DNA of 64,000 nt, from NCBI GenBank assembly GCA_949297415.1, contig CASFSV010000014.1, forward strand, positions 71,030-135,029, given 5' to 3'. This document shows, piece by piece, positions 42,780-51,631 of the stretch (its first letter is position 1; every line of letters starts with the position of its first letter). The stretch comes from an uncultured Alphaproteobacteria bacterium (GTDB lineage: Bacteria > Pseudomonadota > Alphaproteobacteria > RF32 > CAG-239). A program made the position numbers and the translations under genes. The notes under the pieces are model-generated. The model saw only the letters and a program-made list of their open reading frames with translations, made no database searches and was not told the origin of the DNA.

Positions 42780-43265
42780 ATGAAATTTACAACTATTTTT
42801 GGAGAACTGATTGATACCCCATGCGTCGGATGTATCGTCGCTGATAAAAGTAAATTCAAAGAAGGACGTATTTTTCAAACCAAATTATGGGATATAAGTC
42901 AAGATTTTGAAATTCCATATCCGGGAATGATTGTTATTTCACCCTTGCGACATGTTTCCAATTATATGGACCTTTCTAATGAGGAACTGCAGGAACTTTA
43001 TCAGCTGACTGTTTTCTGCAAAAAAGCCATTACGGATATTTTTAACTGCCAAAAAATCGCCTATATGTTTTATGAAAAACCGAATGGACATGTTCATTTT
43101 GTAATTATTCCCCTACATGGTTTGGTTGAAATTAACGATAAATATGCGGTTTTGAGCGAACTCTTTGCTAAAGCCCCTTTTCTTCTTAAAAATGAACAAA
43201 ATATGCAACATGTTATCAAAGCCATTGATTATTTAAGAACTTATTTTCAGAATATTGTTCTTTAA
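42780..43265 (+). CDS. HIT-family protein
   Basis: A 161-residue member of the histidine-triad superfamily: the catalytic strand is NGHVHFVIIPLHG (His-x-His, with the third His lost or shifted to LHG). A Cys pair near the start (TPCVGCIVADK) may bind zinc as in other HIT proteins. Family members hydrolyse or transfer nucleoside phosphates. AAGGAG lies 8 bases before the ATG at 42780. The motif is HVHFV rather than HVHxHV, so activity should be tested rather than assumed. Confidence 0.7.
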   Translation: MKFTTIFGELIDTPCVGCIVADKSKFKEGRIFQTKLWDISQDFEIPYPGMIVISPLRHVSNYMDLSNEELQELYQLTVFCKKAITDIFNCQKIAYMFYEKPNGHVHFVIIPLHGLVEINDKYAVLSELFAKAPFLLKNEQNMQHVIKAIDYLRTYFQNIVL

Positions 43266-43306
43266 TTTCTTTCGTTTTTCTTTTGCTTCAAAAACAAGAA
43301 ATTTTG

Positions 43307-43334
43307 TTGCATTCGTTATTCTTTGAACTATACT
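43307..43334 (+). promoter_or_regulatory. Promoter of the double-HTH regulator
   Basis: TTGCAT (43307-43312), a 16-base spacer, then TATACT (43329-43334), about 25 bases before the ATG at 43360. Confidence 0.5.
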
Positions 43335-43359
43335 TAGTTTAGTTTTGAAGGAGTTTTTT

Positions 43360-44004
43360 ATGGATAAACCTTTACCCATTGAGATTATGAAAAAAGCAGT
43401 GCGAGGAATTACCTATATTTCTCATCCGCTGAGACTGCGTATTCTTGAATATCTTGATGTTCATGGAGCTTCTTCGGTTTCTGCCCTCACAAAGGCTCTT
43501 AATGCTGAACAGGCTATTATTTCGCAAAGTCTTAAAAAGATGCGCGAAAATAATTTGGTCAAAACAACTCGACGCGGAATTTTTATTTATTATGATATTT
43601 GTGAAGAGTATCCGGCGAGTATTTTCGTTTGTCTTCGCAAACTTTATGCTTATATGACAGATTGTTTTTTCTTTTTGCAAGATGGTGTTAAAGAAATGCT
43701 TCCTGCCGACTACACTATGATGACTGCTAATCGTATGAAACTTTTTGCTCATTTTGATAAAATGCGAATCTTGGAGTGGTTGACTCTTTATGGACGACAG
43801 AATGTTACGGAAATTGTTAACGGTATCGGTCTTGAGCAACTCAAGGTATCACAATTCTTAAAAAAACTTCGTGATGACGGCTTTGTTACTTCCGAACGAC
43901 AAGGGCGTTTTATTTTTTACAATATTACCGATGGTGTGCACAAAACTTGTATCCAATGTATTCACAAAAGATACAACGCTCTCAAAGACAAAAACGATTT
44001 TTAA
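43360..44004 (+). CDS. Regulator with two tandem ArsR-type winged-helix domains
   Basis: A 214-residue DNA-binding protein with two winged HTH domains of the ArsR class in one chain. The first spans about 20-80 (HPLRLRILEYLDVHG, ALNAEQAIISQSLKKMRENNLV, RRGIFIYYDI). The second spans about 128-190 (DKMRILEWLTLYG, GLEQLKVSQFLKKLRDDGFV, RQGRFIFYNI). ArsR proteins normally act as homodimers of about 100 residues, so this looks like a fused pseudo-dimer. Metal-binding Cys clusters typical of ArsR are not evident. GAAGGAG precedes the ATG. It overlaps the convergent beta-lactamase gene by four bases. Confidence 0.8.
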   Translation: MDKPLPIEIMKKAVRGITYISHPLRLRILEYLDVHGASSVSALTKALNAEQAIISQSLKKMRENNLVKTTRRGIFIYYDICEEYPASIFVCLRKLYAYMTDCFFFLQDGVKEMLPADYTMMTANRMKLFAHFDKMRILEWLTLYGRQNVTEIVNGIGLEQLKVSQFLKKLRDDGFVTSERQGRFIFYNITDGVHKTCIQCIHKRYNALKDKNDF

Positions 44005-44903
44005 TTAGAACAACTGTTTTTCATATAAATTTGTTGTGATATTTTCGCTATGATTTCGGCATTAGTTTCATCGGTTTCATAAGAATCGGATACCATAACT
44101 GCCAGATAATATTTTTTATTACCTTTGTTTATAATTGCGACATCATTATCGGCGATTTTCTTTCCGTCTTGCAGTCTTGATGAGGAACCGGTTTTATGCG
44201 CCACGTTTACAAATTGTGGTAAGTATCCTTTTATCTTATTGGCTCCGGTTACTGTGCTTTGCATAATTGACAACAATTCTCTATGCAATTCTTCAGAAAA
44301 TAATTTTTTCTCATCTATCTGTTTCAGTAACTCTAAAATTTCATAAAGCGGAGCCCTATTTTGATATTGAGTCATATCTGCTCTATTCATTATATCTTCG
44401 GTTACTTTTATTTCTGTTTCAGACAATCCTATTGCGTGAATGTATCTTTCTACCGAATCTATTCCTCCCACCCATTTGATTAAAATATCACAGGCATTGT
44501 TATCACTCTCAGCCACCATATAATATAAAAGTTCATACAGAGATAAGTTTAAATTTTTAATACCATATTTTTCACGAAGCGGGCTATATGTGTTTTCTTT
44601 TATATCTGCTGAAGAAATCTTTATTTTGTTTTCCAAATTTAATTTTTCACGATTGATTTTATCTAAAACCGTAACTGCAACATGCAACTTAAACACACTT
44701 AATAATGGATACTTTTGGGATTTATTTTCATAGGTTATTTTGTCGTCCGCATACCCTATTCCGATATTTGCTTTATAGCCTGCATATTGTTCGCTGATTT
44801 CTTTTAGTTTTTGCTCTGTTGCAGAACTGTTTTTTGTAGAAGGTATTTCCCAAACTAATACAACAGCTACTCCTATTAGCAATATTCCTAATATCTTTAA
44901 CAC
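44001..44903 (-). CDS. Class A beta-lactamase, subclass A2-like
   Basis: A 300-residue exported serine beta-lactamase. An N-terminal hydrophobic segment (1-18) serves as signal or anchor. Catalytic motifs are SVFK (Ser69, Lys72), SDN (133-135), a TEDIMNRAD segment carrying the likely omega-loop Glu169, and HKTGS (236-240). The TED.M pattern and a longer loop before KTG recall the CfxA/CepA/PER subclass common in Bacteroidetes. It may confer beta-lactam resistance; the spectrum cannot be told. No mobile-element genes flank it here. Confidence 0.85.
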   Translation of the reverse strand: MLKILGILLIGVAVVLVWEIPSTKNSSATEQKLKEISEQYAGYKANIGIGYADDKITYENKSQKYPLLSVFKLHVAVTVLDKINREKLNLENKIKISSADIKENTYSPLREKYGIKNLNLSLYELLYYMVAESDNNACDILIKWVGGIDSVERYIHAIGLSETEIKVTEDIMNRADMTQYQNRAPLYEILELLKQIDEKKLFSEELHRELLSIMQSTVTGANKIKGYLPQFVNVAHKTGSSSRLQDGKKIADNDVAIINKGNKKYYLAVMVSDSYETDETNAEIIAKISQQIYMKNSCSN

Positions 44904-44920
44904 TTCTTTTCCTTATAATT

Positions 44921-44955
44921 AAAAAACCGTTCCTTATTGCTAAGAAACGGTTTTT
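44921..44955 (-). terminator. Terminator of the tRNA-Cys/tRNA-Asn transcript
   Basis: AAAACCGTT-CCTTA/TAAGA-AACGGTTTT stem around 44922-44953 with T-runs on either side, 3 bases beyond the tRNA-Asn 3' end. It separates the tRNAs from the beta-lactamase gene. Confidence 0.8.
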
Positions 44956-44957
44956 AG

Positions 44958-45032
44958 TGGCTCCGACTGCTGGGCTCGAACCAGCGACCAATCGGTTAAC
45001 AGCCGATTGCTCTACCACTGAGCTAAGTCGGA
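44958..45032 (-). tRNA. tRNA-Asn(GUU)
   Basis: A full 75-base cloverleaf with encoded CCA. The acceptor pair is TCCGACT/AGTCGGA, the D arm AGCTCAGTGGTAGAGC, the anticodon loop CTGTTAA (GTT) and the T arm GCTGGTTCGAGCCCAGC. It follows tRNA-Cys by 11 bases on the same transcript. Confidence 0.97.
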
Positions 45033-45043
45033 ATAATCCTTAG

Positions 45044-45118
45044 TGGAGGCCGGTACCGGAATTGAACCGATGTACAAGGATTTGCAGTCCTCTGCATGAG
45101 CCACTCTGCCAACCGGCC
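45044..45118 (-). tRNA. tRNA-Cys(GCA)
   Basis: A full cloverleaf with encoded CCA and U discriminator. The acceptor pair is GGCCGGT/ACCGGCC, the anticodon loop CTGCAAA (GCA) and the T arm ATCGGTTCAATTCCGGT. It is the first tRNA of a two-tRNA transcript. Confidence 0.96.
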
Positions 45119-45153
45119 AACTCAAAGTACCAACGTCAACGTGGTGATTTGTA

Positions 45154-45181
45154 TTTATACATAAAAAATTTTCAACGTCAA
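45154..45181 (-). promoter_or_regulatory. Promoter of tRNA-Cys/tRNA-Asn
   Basis: Read leftward: TTGACG (45181-45176), a 16-base spacer, then TATAAA (45159-45154), about 36 bases before the tRNA-Cys 5' end. Confidence 0.6.
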
Positions 45182-45296
45182 TAGATTTTTTTTAAAAATG
45201 TGATTTTTTTTTATCCTGTGCATATCTTACAAAATAATTCCCTAAAATTCTTCATTTTGTTAAAACTTCAATAATATTTTTTGAGGAGTTATAAAT

Positions 45297-45725
45297 ATGA
45301 AAATTGCTGTTGCTTCTGATCATGCCGGTTTTGAAATGAAAGATTTTATTGCTAAATCTCTCTTGCAAAAAGGTTTTGATGTTTTTGACTTGGGAACCTC
45401 TGATTGTTCTTCCGTCGATTATCCTACTTATGCCGATAAAATGGCTGCTCATATTTTAGCCAGAAAAGCTGATTTGGGTATTTTGGTCTGTGGCACAGGT
45501 ATTGGTATTTCTATTCGCGCTAATCGTCACAAAGGTATTCGTGCAGCCCTGCTTTATTCCGATGAAGTTGCGCAAATGGCTAAACAACATAATAATGCTA
45601 ATGTGATTGTTTTTGGCGGACGTACAATGGATAAACATGATGTCTTACGCAGAATCGATATTTTCTTAGATACTCAGTTTGAAGGCGGAAGACACCAAAG
45701 AAGAATCGATTTACTTGATTTGTAA
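45297..45725 (+). CDS. rpiB: Ribose-5-phosphate isomerase B
   Basis: A 142-residue RpiB/LacAB-fold enzyme interconverting ribose 5-phosphate and ribulose 5-phosphate. Signatures are [25 protein letters not shown] and the catalytic Cys in [15 protein letters not shown]. The length is normal. GAGGAG precedes the ATG. It lies 23 bases before glyA, an arrangement typical of alphaproteobacteria. Confidence 0.96.
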   Translation: MKIAVASDHAGFEMKDFIAKSLLQKGFDVFDLGTSDCSSVDYPTYADKMAAHILARKADLGILVCGTGIGISIRANRHKGIRAALLYSDEVAQMAKQHNNANVIVFGGRTMDKHDVLRRIDIFLDTQFEGGRHQRRIDLLDL

Positions 45726-45748
45726 TCAGATGTTATTTGAGGATTGAG

Positions 45749-47005
45749 ATGAATACTTTGGATTTGAAAGATTTTGATGCAGATATTTATGCTGCAATTA
45801 ACGATGAACTTGCTAGACAACAAAACAACGTCGAACTGATTGCTTCTGAAAATATTGTTTCTAAAGCTGTTTTGGAAGCACAAGGTTCTATCCTTACCAA
45901 TAAATATGCTGAAGGTTATCCTAATCATCGCTATTACGGTGGTTGTATCTTTGTGGATAAAATTGAACAACTGGCTATTGATAGATTAAAACAGTTGTTT
46001 AGTGCCCAATTTGCCAATGTTCAACCTCATTCCGGTTCACAAGCTAATATGGCAGTCTTTGGCGCACTCCTTAAACCCGGTGATACTATCCTCGGTATGA
46101 GCCTTGATGCCGGTGGACATTTAACTCATGGTGCAAAAGTTTCTTTTTCCGGTAAATGGTTCAACTCCATTCAATACGGTGTTGAAAAAGAATCTGGTTT
46201 AATTGATTATGAGCAGGTTCGCAGTTTGGCTCATCATCATAAACCGAAACTTATTATTGCCGGTTGTTCTTCTTATCCGCGACAAATCGATTTTGTTAAA
46301 TTTAGGGCTATTGCTAATGAGTGTGGAGCTTTCTTGATGGTCGACATGGCTCACTTTGCCGGTCTTGTTGCCAGTGGTCTTTATCCGAATCCTTTAACTT
46401 TTGCCGATGTTGTCACTACGACAACTCACAAAACATTGCGCGGTCCACGCGGCGGTGCTATCTTAACCAATAATGCTGATATTGCTAAAAAAATTAATTC
46501 CGCTATTTTTCCAGGAATGCAAGGTGGTCCTCTGGAACATGTTATTGCCGCTAAAGCTGTTTGCTTCAAAGAAGCCTTAAGTGACGAGTTCAAAGCTTAT
46601 TCTGCTCAAGTTATTAAAAATGCAAAAGTTTTAGGCGAAACCCTGTTGCAACGCGGCCTTAAACTTGTTACGGGCGGAACTGACACTCATTTGCTTTTGG
46701 TGGACTTAACACCTAAAGGAATTAACGGCAAAGAACTTACTGAGGCTCTTGAATTAGTTAATATCACTGCAAATAAAAACGCTATTCCGTTTGATCCGCT
46801 TCCACCATCAACAACTTCCGGCATTCGTCTTGGTACTCCTGCCGGTACAACTCGGGGTTTCAAAGAAGAAGAATTTAAGCTTATCGGTCATGCTATTGCC
46901 GATATTGTTGATGCACTGCACACATCTGATATTGGCGAAGTAACGAATAAAACAAAAGCAAAAATCTTAGAACTAACTTCTGCTTTTCCTATCTATAAAG
47001 ATTAG
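45749..47005 (+). CDS. glyA: Serine hydroxymethyltransferase
   Basis: A 418-residue PLP enzyme converting Ser plus tetrahydrofolate to Gly plus methylene-tetrahydrofolate. Typical segments are [63 protein letters not shown], the PLP lysine in [14 protein letters not shown] and [16 protein letters not shown]. The ATG at 45749 has GAGGATTGAG immediately before it; an earlier in-frame ATG at 45737 falls in that site. Confidence 0.98.
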   Translation: MNTLDLKDFDADIYAAINDELARQQNNVELIASENIVSKAVLEAQGSILTNKYAEGYPNHRYYGGCIFVDKIEQLAIDRLKQLFSAQFANVQPHSGSQANMAVFGALLKPGDTILGMSLDAGGHLTHGAKVSFSGKWFNSIQYGVEKESGLIDYEQVRSLAHHHKPKLIIAGCSSYPRQIDFVKFRAIANECGAFLMVDMAHFAGLVASGLYPNPLTFADVVTTTTHKTLRGPRGGAILTNNADIAKKINSAIFPGMQGGPLEHVIAAKAVCFKEALSDEFKAYSAQVIKNAKVLGETLLQRGLKLVTGGTDTHLLLVDLTPKGINGKELTEALELVNITANKNAIPFDPLPPSTTSGIRLGTPAGTTRGFKEEEFKLIGHAIADIVDALHTSDIGEVTNKTKAKILELTSAFPIYKD

Positions 47006-47706
47006 TTGTTTTTAAGAGCTTTCTTTGAGGCTAAAGTTCTTAAGCGGATTTTAGCCTCTTTTGTCACTTGATACGAATCGCAAATCTTACTTATACTCTT
47101 CTTAAATACAAATTCATCTAAAGGAGTATTTAGTAAGAATTTTTCTGTTTCTTTAGGATACTTCACATACATCATCGATAAGAGCCACGCCACCGCCATT
47201 TTATCATAAAATCCTACATATTTTTGTTTCTGAATGAGTGAAAGTATTTTCTCCAAATATTCGTCATTTATAAAATAGCTCAAAGCCAATACATAGAAAA
47301 AACGTATTTCGTATTCCTTTGAACTCTGGGTATAAACATTAAAAGCATCCCAATATATTTGTTGCTGTTTTTTAGCATCCTTTAAACATGAACAAAATAT
47401 ATCACATACTGCCCAGCTATTTATATGTGGAACAAAATTTTTTATTCTTTCAATTTTATTTGTTTCTTTATTTTGTGCAACCAACAATGAATATAGCATT
47501 AACTCTTCTTGATACTCCAATTCGCACACAGGAATTCGCAGATATTCTTCTGCCAGCTTTTCTTTCAGCATTTGTTTTGCTAATTGTCGTAATTTAGGTA
47601 TGCGTACGCCTAACAACTTAATATTTGGTGGTAAAAGTTTAGCGGAGAATTTTTGATATTCACTCTCCGCTTCTTGTTGTAATTTTGCTAAAATATCAGT
47701 ACGCAT
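47002..47706 (-). CDS. AlkD-like DNA alkylation repair protein
   Basis: A 234-residue all-helical HEAT-like protein of the AlkC/AlkD glycosylase family. [18 protein letters not shown] and the central [14 protein letters not shown] helix, with the DNA-contacting Trp/Asp pair, mark the group; WAVCD matches WD of AlkD. The C-terminal region includes [18 protein letters not shown]. It would remove alkylated purines by DNA-backbone contacts. It begins 11 bases inside the end of nagB on the same strand and converges with glyA. Confidence 0.82.
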   Translation of the reverse strand: MRTDILAKLQQEAESEYQKFSAKLLPPNIKLLGVRIPKLRQLAKQMLKEKLAEEYLRIPVCELEYQEELMLYSLLVAQNKETNKIERIKNFVPHINSWAVCDIFCSCLKDAKKQQQIYWDAFNVYTQSSKEYEIRFFYVLALSYFINDEYLEKILSLIQKQKYVGFYDKMAVAWLLSMMYVKYPKETEKFLLNTPLDEFVFKKSISKICDSYQVTKEAKIRLRTLASKKALKNN

Positions 47707-48487
47707 TGCGTTCTATGTCTTTTAAATAAAGTACGGTGTCTTGTTCTAACTTAGAAGCCGCATCTTCATCACAAACATATATACCGTGACGGTGCATCTG
47801 CAATGCACTTACCGCCCAACGATGATTGACACTTCCTTCTATTGCTGCTTTTGTCGCTTCTGCCTTCGTTTCTCCCGTTGCCAAAATCATTACCTCTTTG
47901 GCATCCATTATCGTTCCCGTACCGACGGTTAAAACCGTATGTGGAACTTTATTTATATCATTATCAAATAATTTTGCTTTGGCTTTCATCGTTTCCGTTG
48001 TTAATGTTTTTACACGGGTGTGAGAATCTAATGATGAAAAAGGTTCATTAAACGCAATATGACCATCGGCTCCTACACCCCCGACAAATAAATCTATTCC
48101 TCCTTTTTGACGAATTGCCAATTCAAAATTTGCACACTCTTTTTCATAATTTTTTGTTCGCCCATCCAAAATATAAATATTTGCTTCTTTGGTATCCACA
48201 TGCTTTAATAAATATTCATCCATGTAACTACGGCAACTTTGCGGTGCATTCTTTTCTAATCCGATAAATTCATTCATGCAAAATATAACAACATTGGCAA
48301 ACGATAATTTTCCGGCGCGATTTAATTCTACCAATTTTTTATACATCCCTTTAGGGGTATCTCCCATCGGCAACCCTAATACAAAAGGTTTCGTTGATGT
48401 AGGGCGTGCTCGCTTAATACGATAGGCTATATACGTTGCAGCCCAATCGGTTACTTCTTCATAGTCTGATTTTATTATGACGCGCAT
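47696..48487 (-). CDS. nagB: Glucosamine-6-phosphate deaminase
   Basis: A 263-residue NagB/6PGL-fold enzyme releasing ammonia from glucosamine 6-phosphate to give fructose 6-phosphate. Visible landmarks are VLGLPMGDTPKGMYKKL, FCMNEFIGL (canonical catalytic Asp in this strand appears as Asn), GGIDLFVGGVGADGHIAFNEP and VLTVGTGTIMDAKEVMIL. It lies before an alkD-like gene. No nagA or NAG transporter is in the window, so a link to amino-sugar use is inferred. Confidence 0.92.
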   Translation of the reverse strand: MRVIIKSDYEEVTDWAATYIAYRIKRARPTSTKPFVLGLPMGDTPKGMYKKLVELNRAGKLSFANVVIFCMNEFIGLEKNAPQSCRSYMDEYLLKHVDTKEANIYILDGRTKNYEKECANFELAIRQKGGIDLFVGGVGADGHIAFNEPFSSLDSHTRVKTLTTETMKAKAKLFDNDINKVPHTVLTVGTGTIMDAKEVMILATGETKAEATKAAIEGSVNHRWAVSALQMHRHGIYVCDEDAASKLEQDTVLYLKDIERNAY

Positions 48488-48560
48488 GGCTCTTCTCCCC
48501 TACATATTCTTTTGTTTTATCGGTATGCTTTAATATATAAAAAAATTAGTAAACTTTTTG

Positions 48561-50060
48561 CTAATGTTTATCTACATACTCAAATGTTTTTGTGCGTACA
48601 TTATATCGGCAATCATAGCTCTGATACTCGGGTTTTAAGATATACAAATCATCTCGATTTAGAGGTATATACATTTCTTCCAACAGATGACTACTTATCC
48701 AGTGTATGGGGTGAACACCAATCTCTCCACGGTACTCGCGGTATGTATCATAGTAATTTTTACCATAAATGATTTTCGGGCGATACTTTCTAATCAAACT
48801 TTCTAAATCTGAGGTCGGACGAATACCTATTGTCGCTGCAATAACATCTATTTGTCCCTTTAAATTCCAGATAAAATCAATATCTTTATTGAATAAATTG
48901 TACCCTATTCTATATCCGTTTACAACATAATCACACGGATTGGTTAGCCTTAATACAAATCCTGATGCACCATATTTATAATCATCGCCAACCGTGATGC
49001 GTTGTCTGTATATATTGGCATATATCCCGCCTAAAATGATAAAGTAGCTTAGAAATATATATAAAAACCATGACTTCTTTTTTATTATTTCTGCAACAGC
49101 AACTCCGGCCAATGTTGATGCTAACGCATGCAATAATGCAAAATAGTACACAAACGGCGTGAAGTAATACATGCGTATCAAATATTCCATAATAAAAATT
49201 ATCGCGAAAGTTTTGATGTATATGTTCCCCTCATAAACATTTTTTACCAATGCATATATCGCAAATAATATCGGCACCGTCATTTCTAAACTCGGATGAA
49301 TAAAACGTCTGGTGTAAAATACATCAGGAATATGGGAATTTAGCTCGAAGTTTGCTTTTATGTACATTGTTAATACATCTTCGTAGTATAAAAATGCTAA
49401 AAACACAACAAATATAAGTAGTGGAATACTACCACTTATGACACAATCTTCTATTTGTACCTTCTTTTCTCTTATCAGCCACAAAATGATGATACCTATC
49501 CCTATGACAATTAAGGCTGCTTTTTGGGTAAACATAAATGAAGCAAAAAACAGCATAAATGAGATAAATAAAGCTAGCACCCGTTTGTTACGCATATAGC
49601 AAAACAGATAATATATTCCGGCTATAATTGCTGTAGCCATAAAATTGTCCGGTTTAAAATCTTTATTATATAAACTCTCTTGCGGCAGCGCACAAAACGC
49701 TGCTGCAACTAATCCGCCAATCTTATTCGATAAAAAATCTTTATGCAGACGATACATATACCATAACATTAGAAGAAAAACAGTTACGGTCAATATATTA
49801 ACTGCATCTACCGCTCGTAGGCTATATTCATAATACCCAACTAATGGTGCTCCGATATACCATAATAATGGATTATGATGTTGAAAGAAATCTTTATACG
49901 GTAATTTTCCACTCCAGACTAACCATGATGTATGCACGTGCTCTAAAGTATCTCCATCTCCCGATCCACTATATATTACCGTCCAGTACAGCAGACCTCC
50001 GCAAAAGACTAAATATAATCCTAAAATTGCTTTTATTATGTTTTCCTTACTAAAAAGCAT
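48561..50060 (-). CDS. GT-C membrane glycosyltransferase, paralogue 2
   Basis: A 499-residue protein with about ten transmembrane helices. The first outer loop holds GDGDTLEHVHTSWLVWSG and DFFQHHNPLLWYIGAPL, the acidic and His-rich catalytic loop of PMT/ArnT-like GT-C enzymes. A C-terminal soluble domain of about 110 residues ends in PVHWISSHLLEE-like sequence (HPIHWISSHLL). It is clearly homologous to the upstream gene and overlaps it by 11 bases. It probably uses a polyprenyl-phosphate sugar. The acceptor is unknown. Confidence 0.8.
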   Translation of the reverse strand: MLFSKENIIKAILGLYLVFCGGLLYWTVIYSGSGDGDTLEHVHTSWLVWSGKLPYKDFFQHHNPLLWYIGAPLVGYYEYSLRAVDAVNILTVTVFLLMLWYMYRLHKDFLSNKIGGLVAAAFCALPQESLYNKDFKPDNFMATAIIAGIYYLFCYMRNKRVLALFISFMLFFASFMFTQKAALIVIGIGIIILWLIREKKVQIEDCVISGSIPLLIFVVFLAFLYYEDVLTMYIKANFELNSHIPDVFYTRRFIHPSLEMTVPILFAIYALVKNVYEGNIYIKTFAIIFIMEYLIRMYYFTPFVYYFALLHALASTLAGVAVAEIIKKKSWFLYIFLSYFIILGGIYANIYRQRITVGDDYKYGASGFVLRLTNPCDYVVNGYRIGYNLFNKDIDFIWNLKGQIDVIAATIGIRPTSDLESLIRKYRPKIIYGKNYYDTYREYRGEIGVHPIHWISSHLLEEMYIPLNRDDLYILKPEYQSYDCRYNVRTKTFEYVDKH

Positions 50061-51591
50061 TACGTATCGGTTCCTTATAAAAATATTCCCAAGTATCTTT
50101 TAGTGCATTATATTGGCAACGGCGTTTGGCTTGATATTCTGGTTTTAGAATAAATATATCTACAAAAGGCGATTGCATATAGTATTTATCTCTTAATGAA
50201 CTATCTACCCAGTGAACCGGAACTTCTATATGTTTTTGACGTAGTTTTTCATCCCAATAAGGCCCTGTATATATAATCCGAGGAAAATGTTTTATGACTA
50301 CTTGATTTAAATTCGGCAATGGAGCTAAACCTATTTTATTCCCTATTACATCCAGTTGTCCATTTAAATTCCAATAATATGTGATGTCTTTAGTAAAAAT
50401 GCCGTAAGTTAGTCCATAGCCATTTAATACTGAATCACAGCGATTGGTTTGTTCTATTACATATTTTGGAGTTACATATCTAAAATAGTTCGGTGGCAAT
50501 TTTTTTGCTGTACAATATGAGCAAAACGCATACATTCCCATCAGCGATAAAGCTACAAAAATATATGCTGTCCAGTTCCGTTGGTTAATTAATTTTCCAG
50601 CAAACGCACCAACCATTATGCCATTTAGTATTTGTAACTGATAATAGTAATGCCTATCCAACGAGAAATAAAAAAAACGTTGTACTGCCTCTGCTATCCA
50701 GAGTAAGCATATTATTTTAACGCTGGTATTTCCTTTGTACAAAAAGTACCCGCAAGATATAAAAGCTATTGCACTTACAACATAAAATTCGACTCTTGTT
50801 TTTTCAACCAAACCACCATATACATCAGGTATGTATAGATTGAAAATATAGTTTGCCAACCAGTATTGCTTAATCATATCATGGTATAGTAGCCATGACA
50901 GAAAGAGTATACATCCTATTAAAGGTAAAACCAGTGCTTTAATAAAATCTTTGATTTCTATATTTTTCGCGTACAGTTGATATATGACAACAGCACCTAC
51001 AAATGCTAACAGAAAAATAACTTTTTGCATAAACAGAAACGATATAAATAAGCCCCCAAACGAATATACTAAATCTTTGGTTTGCTTCTTTTCCAAATAT
51101 GACAACAGGTAATATATGCCTACCATAAAGGTAAATACCATATAGTTATCCGGGCGAAAGTCTTCTCCGCTAAATATAACATATGATGGGAAAATAGATG
51201 CTATACCGATTATGGCGGCATACCAACTTTGTGCCATAAAACGTTTTACAATCAAGCCACTTATCAATAGACTCCCAAACATCACCAGAGTGGAAATTAC
51301 GCGTACAACATCAAATAGAAATATGTCATAAGCCAAATATCCCGCTAATGGTGCAAATAGATACCACAATAAAGGATTATGATGTTGAAAAAAATCTATA
51401 TACGGAATCTGTCCGCCATACACCAACCAAGTAGAATGCATATGCTCTATGTCATCCCCTGTTTCTGGTTGATGATTATACAGAACCCAAAATGCCGCCC
51501 CTATACCGAATAAAATTTGTAATAGAAAATACACTTTCGGTAGTAACTTTGATACCGTATTAAGTGAATTTTCCTCAATCGGTTCAGACAT
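50050..51591 (-). CDS. GT-C membrane glycosyltransferase, paralogue 1
   Basis: A 513-residue protein with the same design as its downstream neighbour: one helix, then a loop with ETGDDIEHMHSTWLVYGG and DFFQHHNPLLWYLFAPL, about nine more helices and a soluble tail with VPVHWVDSSLRDKYY. The two copies share loops and tail motifs but differ in the helices, so the duplication is not recent. It lies 40 bases after a TPR gene on the same strand, making a TPR-GT-GT operon for surface glycosylation. Confidence 0.8.
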   Translation of the reverse strand: MSEPIEENSLNTVSKLLPKVYFLLQILFGIGAAFWVLYNHQPETGDDIEHMHSTWLVYGGQIPYIDFFQHHNPLLWYLFAPLAGYLAYDIFLFDVVRVISTLVMFGSLLISGLIVKRFMAQSWYAAIIGIASIFPSYVIFSGEDFRPDNYMVFTFMVGIYYLLSYLEKKQTKDLVYSFGGLFISFLFMQKVIFLLAFVGAVVIYQLYAKNIEIKDFIKALVLPLIGCILFLSWLLYHDMIKQYWLANYIFNLYIPDVYGGLVEKTRVEFYVVSAIAFISCGYFLYKGNTSVKIICLLWIAEAVQRFFYFSLDRHYYYQLQILNGIMVGAFAGKLINQRNWTAYIFVALSLMGMYAFCSYCTAKKLPPNYFRYVTPKYVIEQTNRCDSVLNGYGLTYGIFTKDITYYWNLNGQLDVIGNKIGLAPLPNLNQVVIKHFPRIIYTGPYWDEKLRQKHIEVPVHWVDSSLRDKYYMQSPFVDIFILKPEYQAKRRCQYNALKDTWEYFYKEPIRNAF

Positions 51592-51631
51592 GCATCCTCC
51601 CTTGAGCTTATTATTTTATAAATAGTATATA

